Shown: in pieces, positions 1-8,961 of the stretch
Layout of the letters: each line of letters begins with the position of its first letter
Position numbering within the stretch: the stretch's first letter is position 1
Origin: JBEOJY01 sp040275305
Lineage (GTDB): Bacteria > Pseudomonadota > Alphaproteobacteria > UBA9219
DNA: 58,979 bases
Assembly: GCA_040275305.1 (NCBI GenBank)
Contig: JBEOJY010000008.1
Location: forward strand, 1 to 58,979
Reading direction: 5' to 3'
The notes under the pieces: generated by a model
What the model was told of the DNA's origin: nothing
What the model saw: only the letters and a program-made list of their open reading frames with translations
The model's database searches: none
Translations under genes and position numbers: made by a program

Positions 1-76
1 CCACACCTTAACTCTCCGCCATTTCCTGCCCAGTTTTTGCCAGCCAGCTCACATCCCATGGTATGATTTTCTGTTT

Positions 77-118
77 CTTGGCAATTTTATCTGGACCAAG
101 CTTTGTATAATTGCCAAG
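77..118. promoter_or_regulatory. Perfect 10-bp inverted repeat upstream of the pentapeptide gene
   Basis: CTTGGCAATT at 77-86 is mirrored exactly by AATTGCCAAG at 109-118, with a 22-base spacer. It lies about 105 bases upstream of the pentapeptide-repeat start. The geometry would suit a dimeric regulator or a stem in the leader. No T-run follows, so a terminator is unlikely. Nothing else is evident in bases 1-223. Confidence 0.35.
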
Positions 119-223
119 GTGCCGTTAGTCATTTGGTGACACACTAGCATGGTAATTTGTAGTTCTTCAGTGTCTCGCGGGTTGATATCTTTGAGGCAGA
201 TCAGGTAAAGGAACGCATGAATC

Positions 224-1504
224 GTGGCAGAAGATTTAAGCCTTACGCGGATTTCACAAACCCAGCTTGATGCCCTTATTGACAGGCATGAGAGTTTTAT
301 CGTTGCCAGAAAAGGTGGGGCGCGCGCGAATTTGTCCTATCATGATTTGAGGGGGTTGAATTTTTCCGGAAGGAATCTTTCGGATGCAGATTTTACAGGC
401 GCTTCTTTGTTCGATTCGGATTTTCATGATGCCAGACTTGATCGCGCAATTCTTTATTGCGCGGACCTTCGTGGCGCCAATTTGAATGGGGCCAGTCTGT
501 TGCGCGCTGATCTTCGTGGCGCGACTTTGCGCGGTGCCATTCTTGTCGGCGCAAATATGGAGGGGGTTGATTTGCGCGAAGGTTCTTTGGCAACAACTGG
601 CGGAGATGGCGCATTGGTTGCCGCGCACAAAAATCTGACCGCTGCAGACCGAGGGGGGGCAAATTTGGCGGGCGCCAATCTCAGCGAAGCGAAGCTCGCG
701 AGTTCCGTAGCGATCAATAGCAATTTCAGCGACGCAACTCTGAAAAATGTTAAGCTGAGCGGAAGCAACTTAAAGGGCGCGAATTTCAGCGGGGCCAATC
801 TTGAGAACGCAGATTTCAGCAAATGCGATGTTTCCGACGTTAATTTTTGTGGCGCGGTGATGATTGGCACACTCATTAATTTAAGTGATGTCAAGGAGGA
901 GCATTTGGCTGGCGCGATGTCGGCCACGCCAGCAGGGCCTTCGAAGAGTGATCTGGCGCTTCCCATCGAAGAGCTTGTGCAATTGCATCAAATTTGGCTT
1001 GCCACGAATGGGGCGAAGGGGCAGTCGCTTGATATCAGTCGCTTCGATTTGCGCAAAGGCGTTGATTTTGGCAAGATGTGTTTGACGCTTATGCGCGGAG
1101 TCGGCGCGATATTATATGGCGTTAATTTTGGTGGGGCGCAATTGCAGTTTGCTGACTTGCGCGATGCGGATATGCGACAGACAAAGTGTCAGGATACAGA
1201 TATGCGGAGCGTATGCCTAACCAACGCGAAGCTTAATAACTCTATTTTCAAGCGCGCGCAGTTGCAGCCTCTTGCGTTGTCCGGGCAGCGGCAACTTAAG
1301 TCTAATTTGTCTGGCGCTGTGTTGCGTCTTGCAGATTTTTCCGGCGCTGATTTACGCATGGTCGACTTTCGTAACGCGGATTTAACCGAATCCACCTTTC
1401 TTCAAGCTGATATTACAGGAGCTGATTTTACGGGAGCTAAACTTGACCGTATGCGCATTGACGAGGCACAGAGGCAGGTCTTGACCGACAATGGCTTCTT
1501 GTAA
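224..1504 (+). CDS. Pentapeptide-repeat protein
   Basis: A 426-residue protein made mostly of A(D/N)LxX-type five-residue repeats, in two blocks: about residues 40-235 and, after a non-repeat linker (about 236-285), about 290-420. Such repeats form a right-handed quadrilateral beta-helix. The function of family members varies (scaffolds, gyrase-protecting DNA mimics, effectors) and cannot be told from the repeats. There is no signal peptide or membrane segment. The start is GTG at 224; an ATG at 217 is in another frame that soon stops. The purine-rich AAAGGA lies farther upstream than usual. It stands alone, 62 bases before mutL, on the same strand. The family call is secure; the role is unknown. 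Confidence 0.88.
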   Translation: MAEDLSLTRISQTQLDALIDRHESFIVARKGGARANLSYHDLRGLNFSGRNLSDADFTGASLFDSDFHDARLDRAILYCADLRGANLNGASLLRADLRGATLRGAILVGANMEGVDLREGSLATTGGDGALVAAHKNLTAADRGGANLAGANLSEAKLASSVAINSNFSDATLKNVKLSGSNLKGANFSGANLENADFSKCDVSDVNFCGAVMIGTLINLSDVKEEHLAGAMSATPAGPSKSDLALPIEELVQLHQIWLATNGAKGQSLDISRFDLRKGVDFGKMCLTLMRGVGAILYGVNFGGAQLQFADLRDADMRQTKCQDTDMRSVCLTNAKLNNSIFKRAQLQPLALSGQRQLKSNLSGAVLRLADFSGADLRMVDFRNADLTESTFLQADITGADFTGAKLDRMRIDEAQRQVLTDNGFL

Positions 1505-1566
1505 AAGGCGGCTCTGCGGATATTTCCTGATTGGCGCTTTTAGTTTTAGCCCGCTATGCTGCTGAT

Positions 1567-3450
1567 ATGCCAATTATTCGCCGTCTTCCTGAAACCCTTG
1601 TCAATCGCATCGCAGCCGGCGAGGTGATTGAGCGTCCGGCTGCCGTCGTGCGTGAGCTTGTCGAGAACGCGCTGGATGCCGGAGCGACGCGGGTCGAGGT
1701 TGCGTTGCGTGAAGGCGGGATGGCGATGATCCGCGTATGCGATGACGGCTGCGGCATGGGGCGCGACGGGCTTGCCATAGCGATCGAACGTCATGCGACG
1801 TCTAAGCTTCCGGACGACGATCTTTGGGATATTCGCAGTTTCGGGTTTCGTGGCGAGGCTTTGCCGTCTATCGGCGCCGTGGCGCGACTTGCGATTACAA
1901 GCCGTGCGCGAGGGGTGGACGGGGCGTGGAAAATCTCCGTCGAGGGTGGCGAGGTTTCTCCGGTCCAGCCTGCCTCTCTTGCGCAGGGGACGGTCATCGA
2001 AGTTCGTGATCTGTTTTTCGCAACTCCGGCGCGGCTCAAGTTTCTTAAATCGGCGCGCGCAGAGAGCGAGGCGGTGCGTGAGGCGTTCGAACGTCTGGCG
2101 ATGGCGCATCCTGCCGTCGATTTCACTTGGGTTGAGGATGACAAGCGACCTGTGCGCTATGTTGCGCAATCTGGCAACATGGTTCAGGGGGGCGATGACG
2201 CGCTGTTTCGCGCGAGGCTGGCTGATATTCTTGGCATCGCGTTTATGGAGAATGCGGTTGCGTTGTCGGCTATGCGCGAGGGGATGGCTCTTGCGGGTTA
2301 TGCAGGGTTGCCGACTTTGCACAAACCAACGGCGCGAGGGCAGTATTTGTTCGTCAATGGCAGACCTGTACGCGACAAGCTGGTGATTTCCGCGTTGCGA
2401 GGCGCTTATGGCGACGTGTTGCCTTCGGGGCGACACCCGATGGCGGTTTTATTTCTTTCCGTGCCACCGCGCGAGGTCGATGTCAACGTGCATCCGGCCA
2501 AGGCAGAGGTGCGGTTTCGCGATGCGGCGCTGGTGCGCGGCTTGATCGTCAGTTCAATCCGCGAGGCGTTGCGGCAGGCGGGGCAGTTCACGACGAGCAC
2601 GCTCGCGCCGCAGGCTCTGGCGATGTTGAGGGTTGAGCAAGCGGGGATGGCCGGCGAGCAAGGCGTGGGCGATTCCGGTGTGGTTGCAGCCGAGCATGGC
2701 GGGTTCTTTGATCGCTTTGCGGCGCAGGAAGGCTGGCGAAGTGGCGGTACTACTGCGCGCGCTTCAATGCCTGCGTCGATGATTGAGGGGATGCCGCTTT
2801 CGGTTCGCGCGTTTGAGGCCGTTGAGGCGCGTGAGGATTTTGGCGCGGTCGGGCGGTTGGGCGCAGCGGTCGCGCAGGTGCATGGCACGTTCATTGTCGC
2901 GCAGACGCAGGATGGCGTTGTGATCGTCGATCAGCATGCGGCGCATGAGCGGATCGTATATGAAAAGATGAAGCAGGGGATGACGCAACCCGGTGGCGTG
3001 GCGCGGCAGATCTTGCTGATTCCGGAAGTGGTCGAGATGGACGAAGCGTCAGCGTCGCGGTTGCTTGTCCATGCGGAGGAATTGGAGACGTTGGGTCTTG
3101 TCGTTGAGGCGTTTGGCGGCGGGGCGGTGCTGGTGCGCGAAGTTCCTGCGCTAATGCTTGGGGCAGGCAATGGGGGCAAGCTTGATGCGCAGGGTTTATT
3201 GCGCGATCTGGCCGACGAATTGGCTGAGCGGGGCGATATGCGCGGGATGCAGGATCGTTTGGAGGAGGTTTGCGCGACGCTGGCTTGCCACGGCTCGGTG
3301 CGTTCGGGGAGAGCTTTGACGTTGGCGGAAATGAATGCGCTGTTGCGGCAGATGGAGGAAACCCCCAATTCCGCGCAGTGCAACCATGGCCGCCCGACCT
3401 ATGTGGAGCTTAAGAAGGCGGATTTGGAGAAGTTGTTTGATCGGAGGTGA
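1567..3450 (+). CDS. mutL: DNA mismatch repair protein MutL
   Basis: GHKL-ATPase mismatch-repair protein that links MutS recognition to strand excision. From the ATG at 1567 it is 627 residues. The N-terminal ATPase motifs are present in order: ELVENALDAGA, DDGCGM, RHATSK and GFRGEALPSI. The C-terminal domain carries the metal-binding endonuclease motif DQHAAHERIVYE and later CHGSVRSG and CNHGRP elements, as in MutL proteins of bacteria that lack MutH. A longer reading from 1531 adds only 12 residues before the conserved MPIIRRLPETL start, so I prefer 1567 despite a weak ribosome-binding site. Confidence is high. Confidence 0.97.
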   Translation: MPIIRRLPETLVNRIAAGEVIERPAAVVRELVENALDAGATRVEVALREGGMAMIRVCDDGCGMGRDGLAIAIERHATSKLPDDDLWDIRSFGFRGEALPSIGAVARLAITSRARGVDGAWKISVEGGEVSPVQPASLAQGTVIEVRDLFFATPARLKFLKSARAESEAVREAFERLAMAHPAVDFTWVEDDKRPVRYVAQSGNMVQGGDDALFRARLADILGIAFMENAVALSAMREGMALAGYAGLPTLHKPTARGQYLFVNGRPVRDKLVISALRGAYGDVLPSGRHPMAVLFLSVPPREVDVNVHPAKAEVRFRDAALVRGLIVSSIREALRQAGQFTTSTLAPQALAMLRVEQAGMAGEQGVGDSGVVAAEHGGFFDRFAAQEGWRSGGTTARASMPASMIEGMPLSVRAFEAVEAREDFGAVGRLGAAVAQVHGTFIVAQTQDGVVIVDQHAAHERIVYEKMKQGMTQPGGVARQILLIPEVVEMDEASASRLLVHAEELETLGLVVEAFGGGAVLVREVPALMLGAGNGGKLDAQGLLRDLADELAERGDMRGMQDRLEEVCATLACHGSVRSGRALTLAEMNALLRQMEETPNSAQCNHGRPTYVELKKADLEKLFDRR

Positions 3451-3479
3451 TGGTTGTCGTTAGTTGTTCTAGGCTATGC

Positions 3480-3491
3480 GGGGGGGGGGGG
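3480..3491. repeat. Poly-G tract of 12
   Basis: An uninterrupted run of 12 G lies 29 bases past the mutL stop. On the minus strand it is poly-C and falls inside the frame-shifted continuation of the 3606-4268 gene, encoding a Pro run. A one-base change would move the C-terminus to an early stop. See also the 9-base tract at 3633-3641. Confidence 0.9.
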
Positions 3492-3605
3492 CTTTTGATA
3501 GCTTTCGAAATCCAGTCGCATGAGTTGATCGAAGCATGATGGGCTTCAATAGCTTGAATTAATGAAGAGGGTTGTTCTTCATACCGAAATTTTGCCATAT
3601 CTTGG

Positions 3606-4268
3606 TCAAGTGAGGTCCACAGCAAATCTGGTGGGGGGGGGAAGGCCACAGCGTATTGCTTCCGTTATTAAGTGTTTCATTTTATGTCCAAGGCGATCAT
3701 TGCCGTGATTGATTCTAATGTAGTGCTTAAGCGCTTTTTCTAAGGCTTGTTGAGAGTTCCATCTCGCTGCCCCGCATTGTCTTGGGAACTGCATTATTGC
3801 ACTGACCGTTATTTTTATGTCTGATATCCCTGTGTTGATCGGAAGTATCTGCATGTTGCGAAAGGCTTCATAATAGGAGGTTAGCTGATTTGCGTATGAA
3901 TCAATTTCTGAGGACGAGAGGCCATAAAAACAACCGGGTGATGTGTCTTCAATCCAATCAAATGGGTTGCAGGAGATTTTTCCGAAAATCATTGGGAAAA
4001 TTACGCGATAGGGGGCTCCTGCTAGCAATATGACTGCTTCTCCTATCATAAATTGTTTGTGATTCTTCTTTCCGTACCTTGCGCTGAAGTAGTCGTTGAT
4101 AAATGTGGATAGAGGCCCTGTAAGTGCAATGGGTTCATTAAAATCAAAGTGGTATTGTTGTATTGCTAAGATCGGTCTGTCTGATATTTCTATAAATTTG
4201 TTTTGGAAGCCTGTGTTCAGGGAGTCAAGATACTTCATCATTTCTTGTTTGTTTTGTGGGCGTGTCAT
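3606..4268 (-). CDS. Unrecognised protein, probably frameshifted near its 3' end
   Basis: A 220-residue product that I cannot assign; no signal peptide, and no clear membrane segment. Its base composition is visibly more AT-rich than mutL or the SPFH gene beside it, suggesting later acquisition. The last coding stretch runs through nine C on the coding strand (3633-3641). As read, it ends with about ten residues after GLPPP. With one C fewer, the frame continues as a protein-like sequence (PPDLLWTSLDQDMAKFRYEE and onward) for about 60 more residues, through a second run of 12 C, to 3410, overlapping the mutL tail. I infer a true full length of about 285 residues, or a phase-variable C-terminus; a base-calling error would look the same. 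Confidence 0.6.
   Translation of the reverse strand: MTRPQNKQEMMKYLDSLNTGFQNKFIEISDRPILAIQQYHFDFNEPIALTGPLSTFINDYFSARYGKKNHKQFMIGEAVILLAGAPYRVIFPMIFGKISCNPFDWIEDTSPGCFYGLSSSEIDSYANQLTSYYEAFRNMQILPINTGISDIKITVSAIMQFPRQCGAARWNSQQALEKALKHYIRINHGNDRLGHKMKHLITEAIRCGLPPPTRFAVDLT
3633..3641. repeat. Poly-G tract of 9 within a coding region
   Basis: Nine G in a row (poly-C on the coding strand) at the point where the reading frame of the minus-strand gene 3606-4268 switches from the plausible frame to a short tail. Tracts of this kind are classic sites of slipped-strand mispairing, and also of sequencing error. Confidence 0.85.
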
Positions 4269-4290
4269 ATTGTGGTCTGTTTTTCTTGTG

Positions 4291-5148
4291 TTATCCCCTC
4301 AGTTTTCCAATCAAGCCTCGCGCCGTTTCCTGAATGTCGGCGGGGATGACGATGATTTTGCTGTTTTGCGAGCTGCCGAGCTTGCCGACCATGTTGATGT
4401 ATTTCTCGCCCAGCAAATAGAGCATGGGCGTGTCGCGGTCGCCGATGGTTTCCGTGACTTTCTGGATGGCTTCGGAGGAGGCGGTGGCGAGCGTGACTTG
4501 CGCTTCGGCATCGCGGCGGGCGGCTTCGAGCCGCGCTTCGGCTTGCAGGATCATGGATTGCTTGTCGCCTTCGGCCTTGGTGACGGTGGCTTTGCGTTCG
4601 CGTTCGGCGGCGGCTTGCAGCTCCATCGCTTTTTGCATCGATGGCGAGGGCTTGATATCCTGAATTTCGACGGATTTGACCGTCAGACCCCAGTCGAGCA
4701 CTTCTTCTGAGATGCTTTCGCGCAGACGCGCTTTGATCTTGTCGCGTGAGCACAAAGCTTGGTCAAGCTCCATTTCGCCGACGATCGAGCGCAGCGCGGT
4801 CATGATGAGGTTACGGATACCATCCGAGAAATCGACGATGCCGTAGACGGCCTTGACCGGATTTGTGACCTTGACGAAGGCGATGGCGTTGACGACGAGG
4901 ACGGCGTTATCCCTTGTTATGACTTCCTGCTGCGGCACGTCGAGCATGAGATCCTTCGTCACGACGCGGCTTGCCACGCGGTCAAGGTAGGGAATCATGA
5001 AGTTGAGGCCCGGCATGAAGGTGCCGAAGTATTTTCCGAGGCGCTCGATGACCCATTCCTCGCCTTGCGGCACGATGCGCACGCCGCGCATGATAGTTAC
5101 AATGGCGAAGATGACGAGGGCGATGGTGAAGATTTGTGCGCCGTTCAT
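4291..5148 (-). CDS. SPFH/stomatin-like membrane protein (QmcA type)
   Basis: A 285-residue protein with one N-terminal membrane helix (about residues 4-20), then an SPFH/Band-7 domain beginning at RGVRIVPQGEEWVIERLGKY, and a C-terminal Ala/Glu-rich coiled coil (AAERERKATVTKAEGD). These proteins form oligomeric rings in membrane microdomains and act as scaffolds for proteases or other membrane complexes. The ATG at 5148 has a strong GGAGGAG ribosome-binding site and overlaps the stop of the upstream nfeD-like gene by four bases, the usual stomatin/NfeD operon. Starts further upstream would lie inside nfeD and are rejected. Secure family call; the precise client is unknown. Confidence 0.93.
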   Translation of the reverse strand: MNGAQIFTIALVIFAIVTIMRGVRIVPQGEEWVIERLGKYFGTFMPGLNFMIPYLDRVASRVVTKDLMLDVPQQEVITRDNAVLVVNAIAFVKVTNPVKAVYGIVDFSDGIRNLIMTALRSIVGEMELDQALCSRDKIKARLRESISEEVLDWGLTVKSVEIQDIKPSPSMQKAMELQAAAERERKATVTKAEGDKQSMILQAEARLEAARRDAEAQVTLATASSEAIQKVTETIGDRDTPMLYLLGEKYINMVGKLGSSQNSKIIVIPADIQETARGLIGKLRG

Positions 5149-5600
5149 GTGTGCTCCTCCGTTTTGGTGATTCTGACAAGCGAGCCTTCGACGTTTATGA
5201 CTTTGACCCGGCTTCCTGCTTTGATGTGTTCGTCGGCGACGCATTCCCACACGTCCGCTCCGATTAGCGGTGTTTGGAACCTGACTTGGCCTTTTTGAAA
5301 TTTGTCCACGTCGTTGACCAGCAGTCCGACTTCGCCGATGGCCTGCGCGGAGGCGCGGCCTATCAGGATTTTGTGTTGATGCGGCTTAAAGACCTTGAAC
5401 CATAGCAGTACGAAGGCGACCGATGCCGCGATCCAGATTAGAAGCTGGGGGACGAGTTCCATGTCTGGGATCAGCGCGAGAGCGATTGATACAAGCAGAG
5501 CGCCCAGTCCGAACCAGACCAAGACGAAGGCCGGAAAGACGAGTTCGGAGATGATGAGCAGGACGCCGAGGATGGCCCAATGATGCCAAAGAAAAGACAT
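5145..5600 (-). CDS. NfeD-like short membrane protein
   Basis: A 151-residue protein with two or three membrane helices in the first 70 residues (FLWHHWAILGVLLIISELVF, then LGALLVSIALALIP and LIWIAASVAFVLLW), followed by a C-terminal OB-fold NfeD domain (GEVGLLVNDVDKFQKGQVRF to RVKVINVEGSLVRI). It lacks the N-terminal ClpP-like serine protease domain of long NfeD forms, so it is the short type that partners stomatin-like proteins. GAGGGGTGAA just before the ATG gives a good ribosome-binding site. It overlaps the downstream SPFH gene by four bases, implying coupled translation. Confidence 0.92.
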   Translation of the reverse strand: MSFLWHHWAILGVLLIISELVFPAFVLVWFGLGALLVSIALALIPDMELVPQLLIWIAASVAFVLLWFKVFKPHQHKILIGRASAQAIGEVGLLVNDVDKFQKGQVRFQTPLIGADVWECVADEHIKAGSRVKVINVEGSLVRITKTEEHT

Positions 5601-5775
5601 TTCACCCCTCGTATCAGCCAGTTGGCCGTGTGACGGCGTGTCACAGCCATGAATTCTAATATTAGAATGCGTCTGTTGGGGAAAGTCAAATACGGTTTCT
5701 GGGTTGTTCCCTGTTCCTTGGCGTTTAGCCAGAGAAGAGAAAACAACCCCGAAATATCAGGTTATGTCTTAAGAA

Positions 5776-6408
5776 TTAGGTGGCAGCCTTTTTGCGTCTG
5801 CTGTTGGCCGCAAGCCCTAATAGGCCAGCCGCAAACAAGGGCAGGGCGGCAGGGAGCGGGACCGATGACGGCGGGGTTGTGATCGCGCCACTGGCGATGT
5901 TGCCGGTGCCGCCAGCCGGGCCAAGCACGTCGGCTGAGAAGAAGTAGCCGGATGCGTTGGCGATAAAGTTGGAGATGCTAATACCCGTGATCGAGAACAC
6001 GCTGAATTCCAGAGGGCCTGACTTCGCATGGCTGGCACCCGGGCCACAGCCTGGGCAGTCGATGCCGCTCGTGAAGATGCCGTAGGGCGTGTTTACGGGG
6101 CTGGGCGACGTTACTGCGAAGCCGCTTGGGCTGTTGATTGCTATCGAATAGGGATTAGCTAAATTCAGGCTGAAGGTGAAAGCGTGGTGCGGGCCACCGG
6201 TGTAGACGAACTTTGTGTTCGCCTCGAGCGTGACCTTGACACCTACTTCGTTGGCATTCGCTTGCGTCAGTTCAACGGTGCCGAGCGCGCCGCCGCCGAT
6301 TGAAGGCGACGAAATTATATCGAGGTAGGATATCGAGCTAGCATTCGCGGATGCTGCCGGCACGGCAAGCAGGATTCCCAGTATTGAGGCAATCAGGGTT
6401 GAACGCAT
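5776..6408 (-). CDS. PEP-CTERM-type exported protein (VPLPAA variant)
   Basis: A 210-residue exported protein. The N-terminus MRSTLIASILGILLAVPAAS is a Sec signal peptide. The C-terminus has VPLPAALPLFAAGLLGLA followed by NSRRKK: the sorting motif, hydrophobic helix and basic tail recognised by exosortase/archaeosortase systems. The middle (about 180 residues) is rich in Gly, Ser and Asn and has no recognised enzymatic motif; one CPGC pair is present. The ATG at 6408 has AGGAAC upstream; longer readings add a non-conserved leader. No exosortase gene is in this window, so the processing enzyme must lie elsewhere if the motif is used. A surface or exopolysaccharide-associated role is inferred from the family only. 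Confidence 0.85.
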   Translation of the reverse strand: MRSTLIASILGILLAVPAASANASSISYLDIISSPSIGGGALGTVELTQANANEVGVKVTLEANTKFVYTGGPHHAFTFSLNLANPYSIAINSPSGFAVTSPSPVNTPYGIFTSGIDCPGCGPGASHAKSGPLEFSVFSITGISISNFIANASGYFFSADVLGPAGGTGNIASGAITTPPSSVPLPAALPLFAAGLLGLAANSRRKKAAT

Positions 6409-6641
6409 CGTCAGGTTCCTTGCTATCTGTTTTGTTGAATCTGGTCGAAGTGATTGATCGGTGATATAGGTCTTGGCTTGCAGGCAATAGTACCGTCCAA
6501 AAACGCATAACTTCATACTCTCCATAGTGTAAATATTCTGTTTACGCAAAGGGATAAGTTGTTCGGGGCAGGGCAAAACAATGTCGTCGGGCTCCATCTT
6601 TCTCGATACGTTTATGAAACAGTCTTTGTTGTGGGTCCGGT

Positions 6642-7166
6642 ATGGGTTTGCGGGTTACAATTCTGGGACTTGATCCTGGGTTGCGTCATACGGGATGGGG
6701 GGTCATTGCGTGCGAGGGGAATCGCTTGGCCTATATTGCGGCGGGGCGGGTCAATCCCGATCCCCAATTGCCGATGGCGGCGCGGCTTTGCACTTTGGCT
6801 GACGCATTATGCGATGTTGTGCGGCTTTATCATCCTGACGAAGCGGCGATTGAAGAGACGTTTGTCAACGCGAATGCATTGTCGGCGCTCAAGCTTGGGC
6901 AGGCAAGAGGCGCCGCGATGGTCGCGCTTGCGCGAGAAGGCTTAAGCGTCGCAGAATATGCGGCCAACAGGGTTAAGCAGTCGGTGACGGGCTATGGCCA
7001 TGCTGACAAAGCGCAGATACAAGCGATGATCTCGATGTTGTTGCCGGGATCTGGTAAGCTTGTCGCCGATGCGGCTGACGCGCTTGCGGTTGCGGTTGCT
7101 CATGCGCATCATCGGGTTTTGGCAACGCCATCTATGACAGCGCAGGCCAAAATAAAGGTGAGATGA
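6642..7166 (+). CDS. ruvC: Holliday junction endonuclease RuvC
   Basis: A 174-residue resolvase that makes paired nicks in Holliday junctions. The catalytic acidic residues are visible: Asp in ILGLDPGLRHTGWG near the N-terminus, Glu in IEETFVNANA, and the C-terminal pair in VADAADALAVA. Length is normal for the family. It is the first gene of ruvC-ruvA-ruvB; its stop overlaps the ruvA start by four bases. The divergent gene upstream is the PEP-CTERM protein, with about 230 bases between them that should hold both promoters. Confidence 0.97.
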   Translation: MGLRVTILGLDPGLRHTGWGVIACEGNRLAYIAAGRVNPDPQLPMAARLCTLADALCDVVRLYHPDEAAIEETFVNANALSALKLGQARGAAMVALAREGLSVAEYAANRVKQSVTGYGHADKAQIQAMISMLLPGSGKLVADAADALAVAVAHAHHRVLATPSMTAQAKIKVR

Positions 7167-7810
7167 TGATCGGCAAGCTTAGAGGCGTTTTGGATCACGT
7201 GACATTGACGCAGGTTCTTCTGGATGTGAGCGGCGTTGGTTATGTCGTGACTTGTTCGGCGCGCACGTTGCGGCGGTTGGGGGCGGTTGGCACTGCCGCG
7301 ACTTTATTGATCGAGACGCATGTGCGCGAGGATGCGATCAGCTTGTTCGGGTTTGCGGATGCCGAGGAGCAGGAATGGTTTCGCTTGCTGACAACGGTGC
7401 AGGGGGTTGGCGCGAAAGTGGCGTTGGCTATTCTTGGCGCGGTCGGGCCGGAGCGTCTGGCCCAAGTGATTGTGGCACAAGACAAGACGGCGTTAACTGA
7501 AGCTGACGGTGTGGGGCCGAAGCTCGCTTTGCGCGTTGTAACGGAATTGAAAGACAAGGTTGCGGCGTTGGCGGGAATATCAAGCGCTGCGCAAGGTGGC
7601 GCGGTCGCGCGGGCGCAGGATGCCTTGGGCCGCGTGGTACCAGCTTCTGCGGCGGCGGATGCCGTGTCGGCTTTGGTCAATCTTGGCTATCGCCGCGCGG
7701 AGGCGTTCGCGGCGGTGGCGCGCGCGGCGCGCGCTCAGCCTGATGCGAAGCTTGATGCGTTGATCCGTGTTGCGCTGGCTGAATTGAGCGGTGCGGAGAA
7801 GGTGGCATGA
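7163..7810 (+). CDS. ruvA: Holliday junction branch-migration protein RuvA
   Basis: A 215-residue junction-binding subunit that tetramerises on four-way junctions and loads RuvB. It begins with the family signature MIGKLRGVLDHV (two adjacent ATG, at 7163 and 7166). The helix-hairpin-helix segment VQGVGAKVALAILGA and the second, DGVGPKLALRVVTELKDK, are clear. The C-terminal RuvB-binding domain (AVSALVNLGYRRAEAFAAV) is present. Both ends overlap neighbours by four bases, so the three ruv genes are translationally coupled. Confidence 0.97.
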   Translation: MMIGKLRGVLDHVTLTQVLLDVSGVGYVVTCSARTLRRLGAVGTAATLLIETHVREDAISLFGFADAEEQEWFRLLTTVQGVGAKVALAILGAVGPERLAQVIVAQDKTALTEADGVGPKLALRVVTELKDKVAALAGISSAAQGGAVARAQDALGRVVPASAAADAVSALVNLGYRRAEAFAAVARAARAQPDAKLDALIRVALAELSGAEKVA

Positions 7811-8898
7811 AGTCCGCTGTTGTAGACACTGCTTCCTTACCTGATCGCCTCGTTACGCGCGAGGCGTTGCCGCAAGAGCGCGAGGCGGCGGATGTGGCTT
7901 TACGGCCCCAGCGTTTGGCCGAGTTTACGGGGCAGGTGGCTTTACGGTCCAATCTTGAAGTGTTTATCGAGGCGGCCAAGCGGCGTGGGCAGTCTTTGGA
8001 TCATGTGCTTTTGTTCGGGCCTCCGGGGCTGGGCAAGACGACGCTGGCGCAGATCGTGGCGAAAGAGATGGGGGTTGGATTCCGGGGAACTTCCGGTCCG
8101 GTGATTGCGCGGGCGGGGGATCTGGCGGCGCTCTTGACGAACCTGCAGCCGTTCGATGTTTTGTTTATTGACGAGATCCATCGCCTGTCGCCTGCGGTCG
8201 AGGAGATCCTTTATCCGGCGATGGAGGATTTTCAGCTTGATCTGATCATCGGCGAAGGTCCGGCGGCGCGGTCAGTGCGGATTGATTTGCCCCGCTTTAC
8301 GTTGATCGGCGCGACGACGCGAAGCGGTCTGATCACACGGCCCTTGCGCGAGCGGTTTGGCATTCCGTTGAGGTTGCAATTCTACACGCCGGAGGAGCTT
8401 AGCCTGATCGTGGGACGCGCGGCGCAGAAACTTGAGATGGTTCTTACTCTTGACGGCGCGCTGGAAATCGCCCGGCGTTCGCGCGGGACGCCGCGCGTGG
8501 CCGGACGGTTGTTGCGACGTGTGCGCGATTTTGCGTTGGTGGCTGGGAGGGAGTCGGTCGATGCCGAAGCGGCGGACGCAGCATTGACGCGGCTTGAGGT
8601 GGATCGGTTGGGGTTCGACGCCATGGACAGGCGCTATATGGGGTTGATCGCCGAGCATTATAACGGAGGTCCGGTCGGCGTTGAGACTTTGGCGGCGGCT
8701 TTGTCTGAACAACGGGACGTTCTGGAGGAAGTGATTGAGCCGTACTTGATCCAGCAGGGGTTGCTTCAGCGCACGCCGCGTGGGCGCATGTTGACGGATG
8801 GCGGGTATCGTCATTTAGGATTGTCGGTACCGATGGGGCGGCAGACGGATTGGTTGGTTTCGACGTTTGACGTCGCTGTTGACGAGGATGCTGGATGA
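7807..8898 (+). CDS. ruvB: Holliday junction branch-migration helicase RuvB
   Basis: A 363-residue AAA+ motor that drives branch migration with RuvA. Seen are the entry motif LRPQRLAEFTGQ, Walker A GPPGLGKTT, Walker B LFIDEIHRL, sensor region GATTRSGLITRPLRERFG and the C-terminal winged-helix (RTPRGRML). Length is typical with a slightly long N-terminus. The ATG at 7807 overlaps the ruvA stop. Confidence is high. Confidence 0.97.
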   Translation: MKSAVVDTASLPDRLVTREALPQEREAADVALRPQRLAEFTGQVALRSNLEVFIEAAKRRGQSLDHVLLFGPPGLGKTTLAQIVAKEMGVGFRGTSGPVIARAGDLAALLTNLQPFDVLFIDEIHRLSPAVEEILYPAMEDFQLDLIIGEGPAARSVRIDLPRFTLIGATTRSGLITRPLRERFGIPLRLQFYTPEELSLIVGRAAQKLEMVLTLDGALEIARRSRGTPRVAGRLLRRVRDFALVAGRESVDAEAADAALTRLEVDRLGFDAMDRRYMGLIAEHYNGGPVGVETLAAALSEQRDVLEEVIEPYLIQQGLLQRTPRGRMLTDGGYRHLGLSVPMGRQTDWLVSTFDVAVDEDAG

Positions 8899-8961
8899 TG
8901 ATTGATCTATCCGCTTTCCTTCGCAACTTGGGTTGCATGCGATGTTGTTGTGGGGGGATTC

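Noticed and set aside
1546..2436. Long minus-strand open frame opposite mutL
   Set aside because: It mirrors codons of mutL, has no recognisable motif and is rich in Arg/His, as antisense frames in GC-rich genes are.
3410..3649. Separate small gene on the minus strand
   Set aside because: It reads better as the frame-shifted end of the gene at 3606-4268 than as an independent gene; it has no start signal of its own.
4759..5298. 179-codon plus-strand frame opposite the SPFH/NfeD genes
   Set aside because: It is Asp/Glu/His-rich antisense translation of two well-identified genes.
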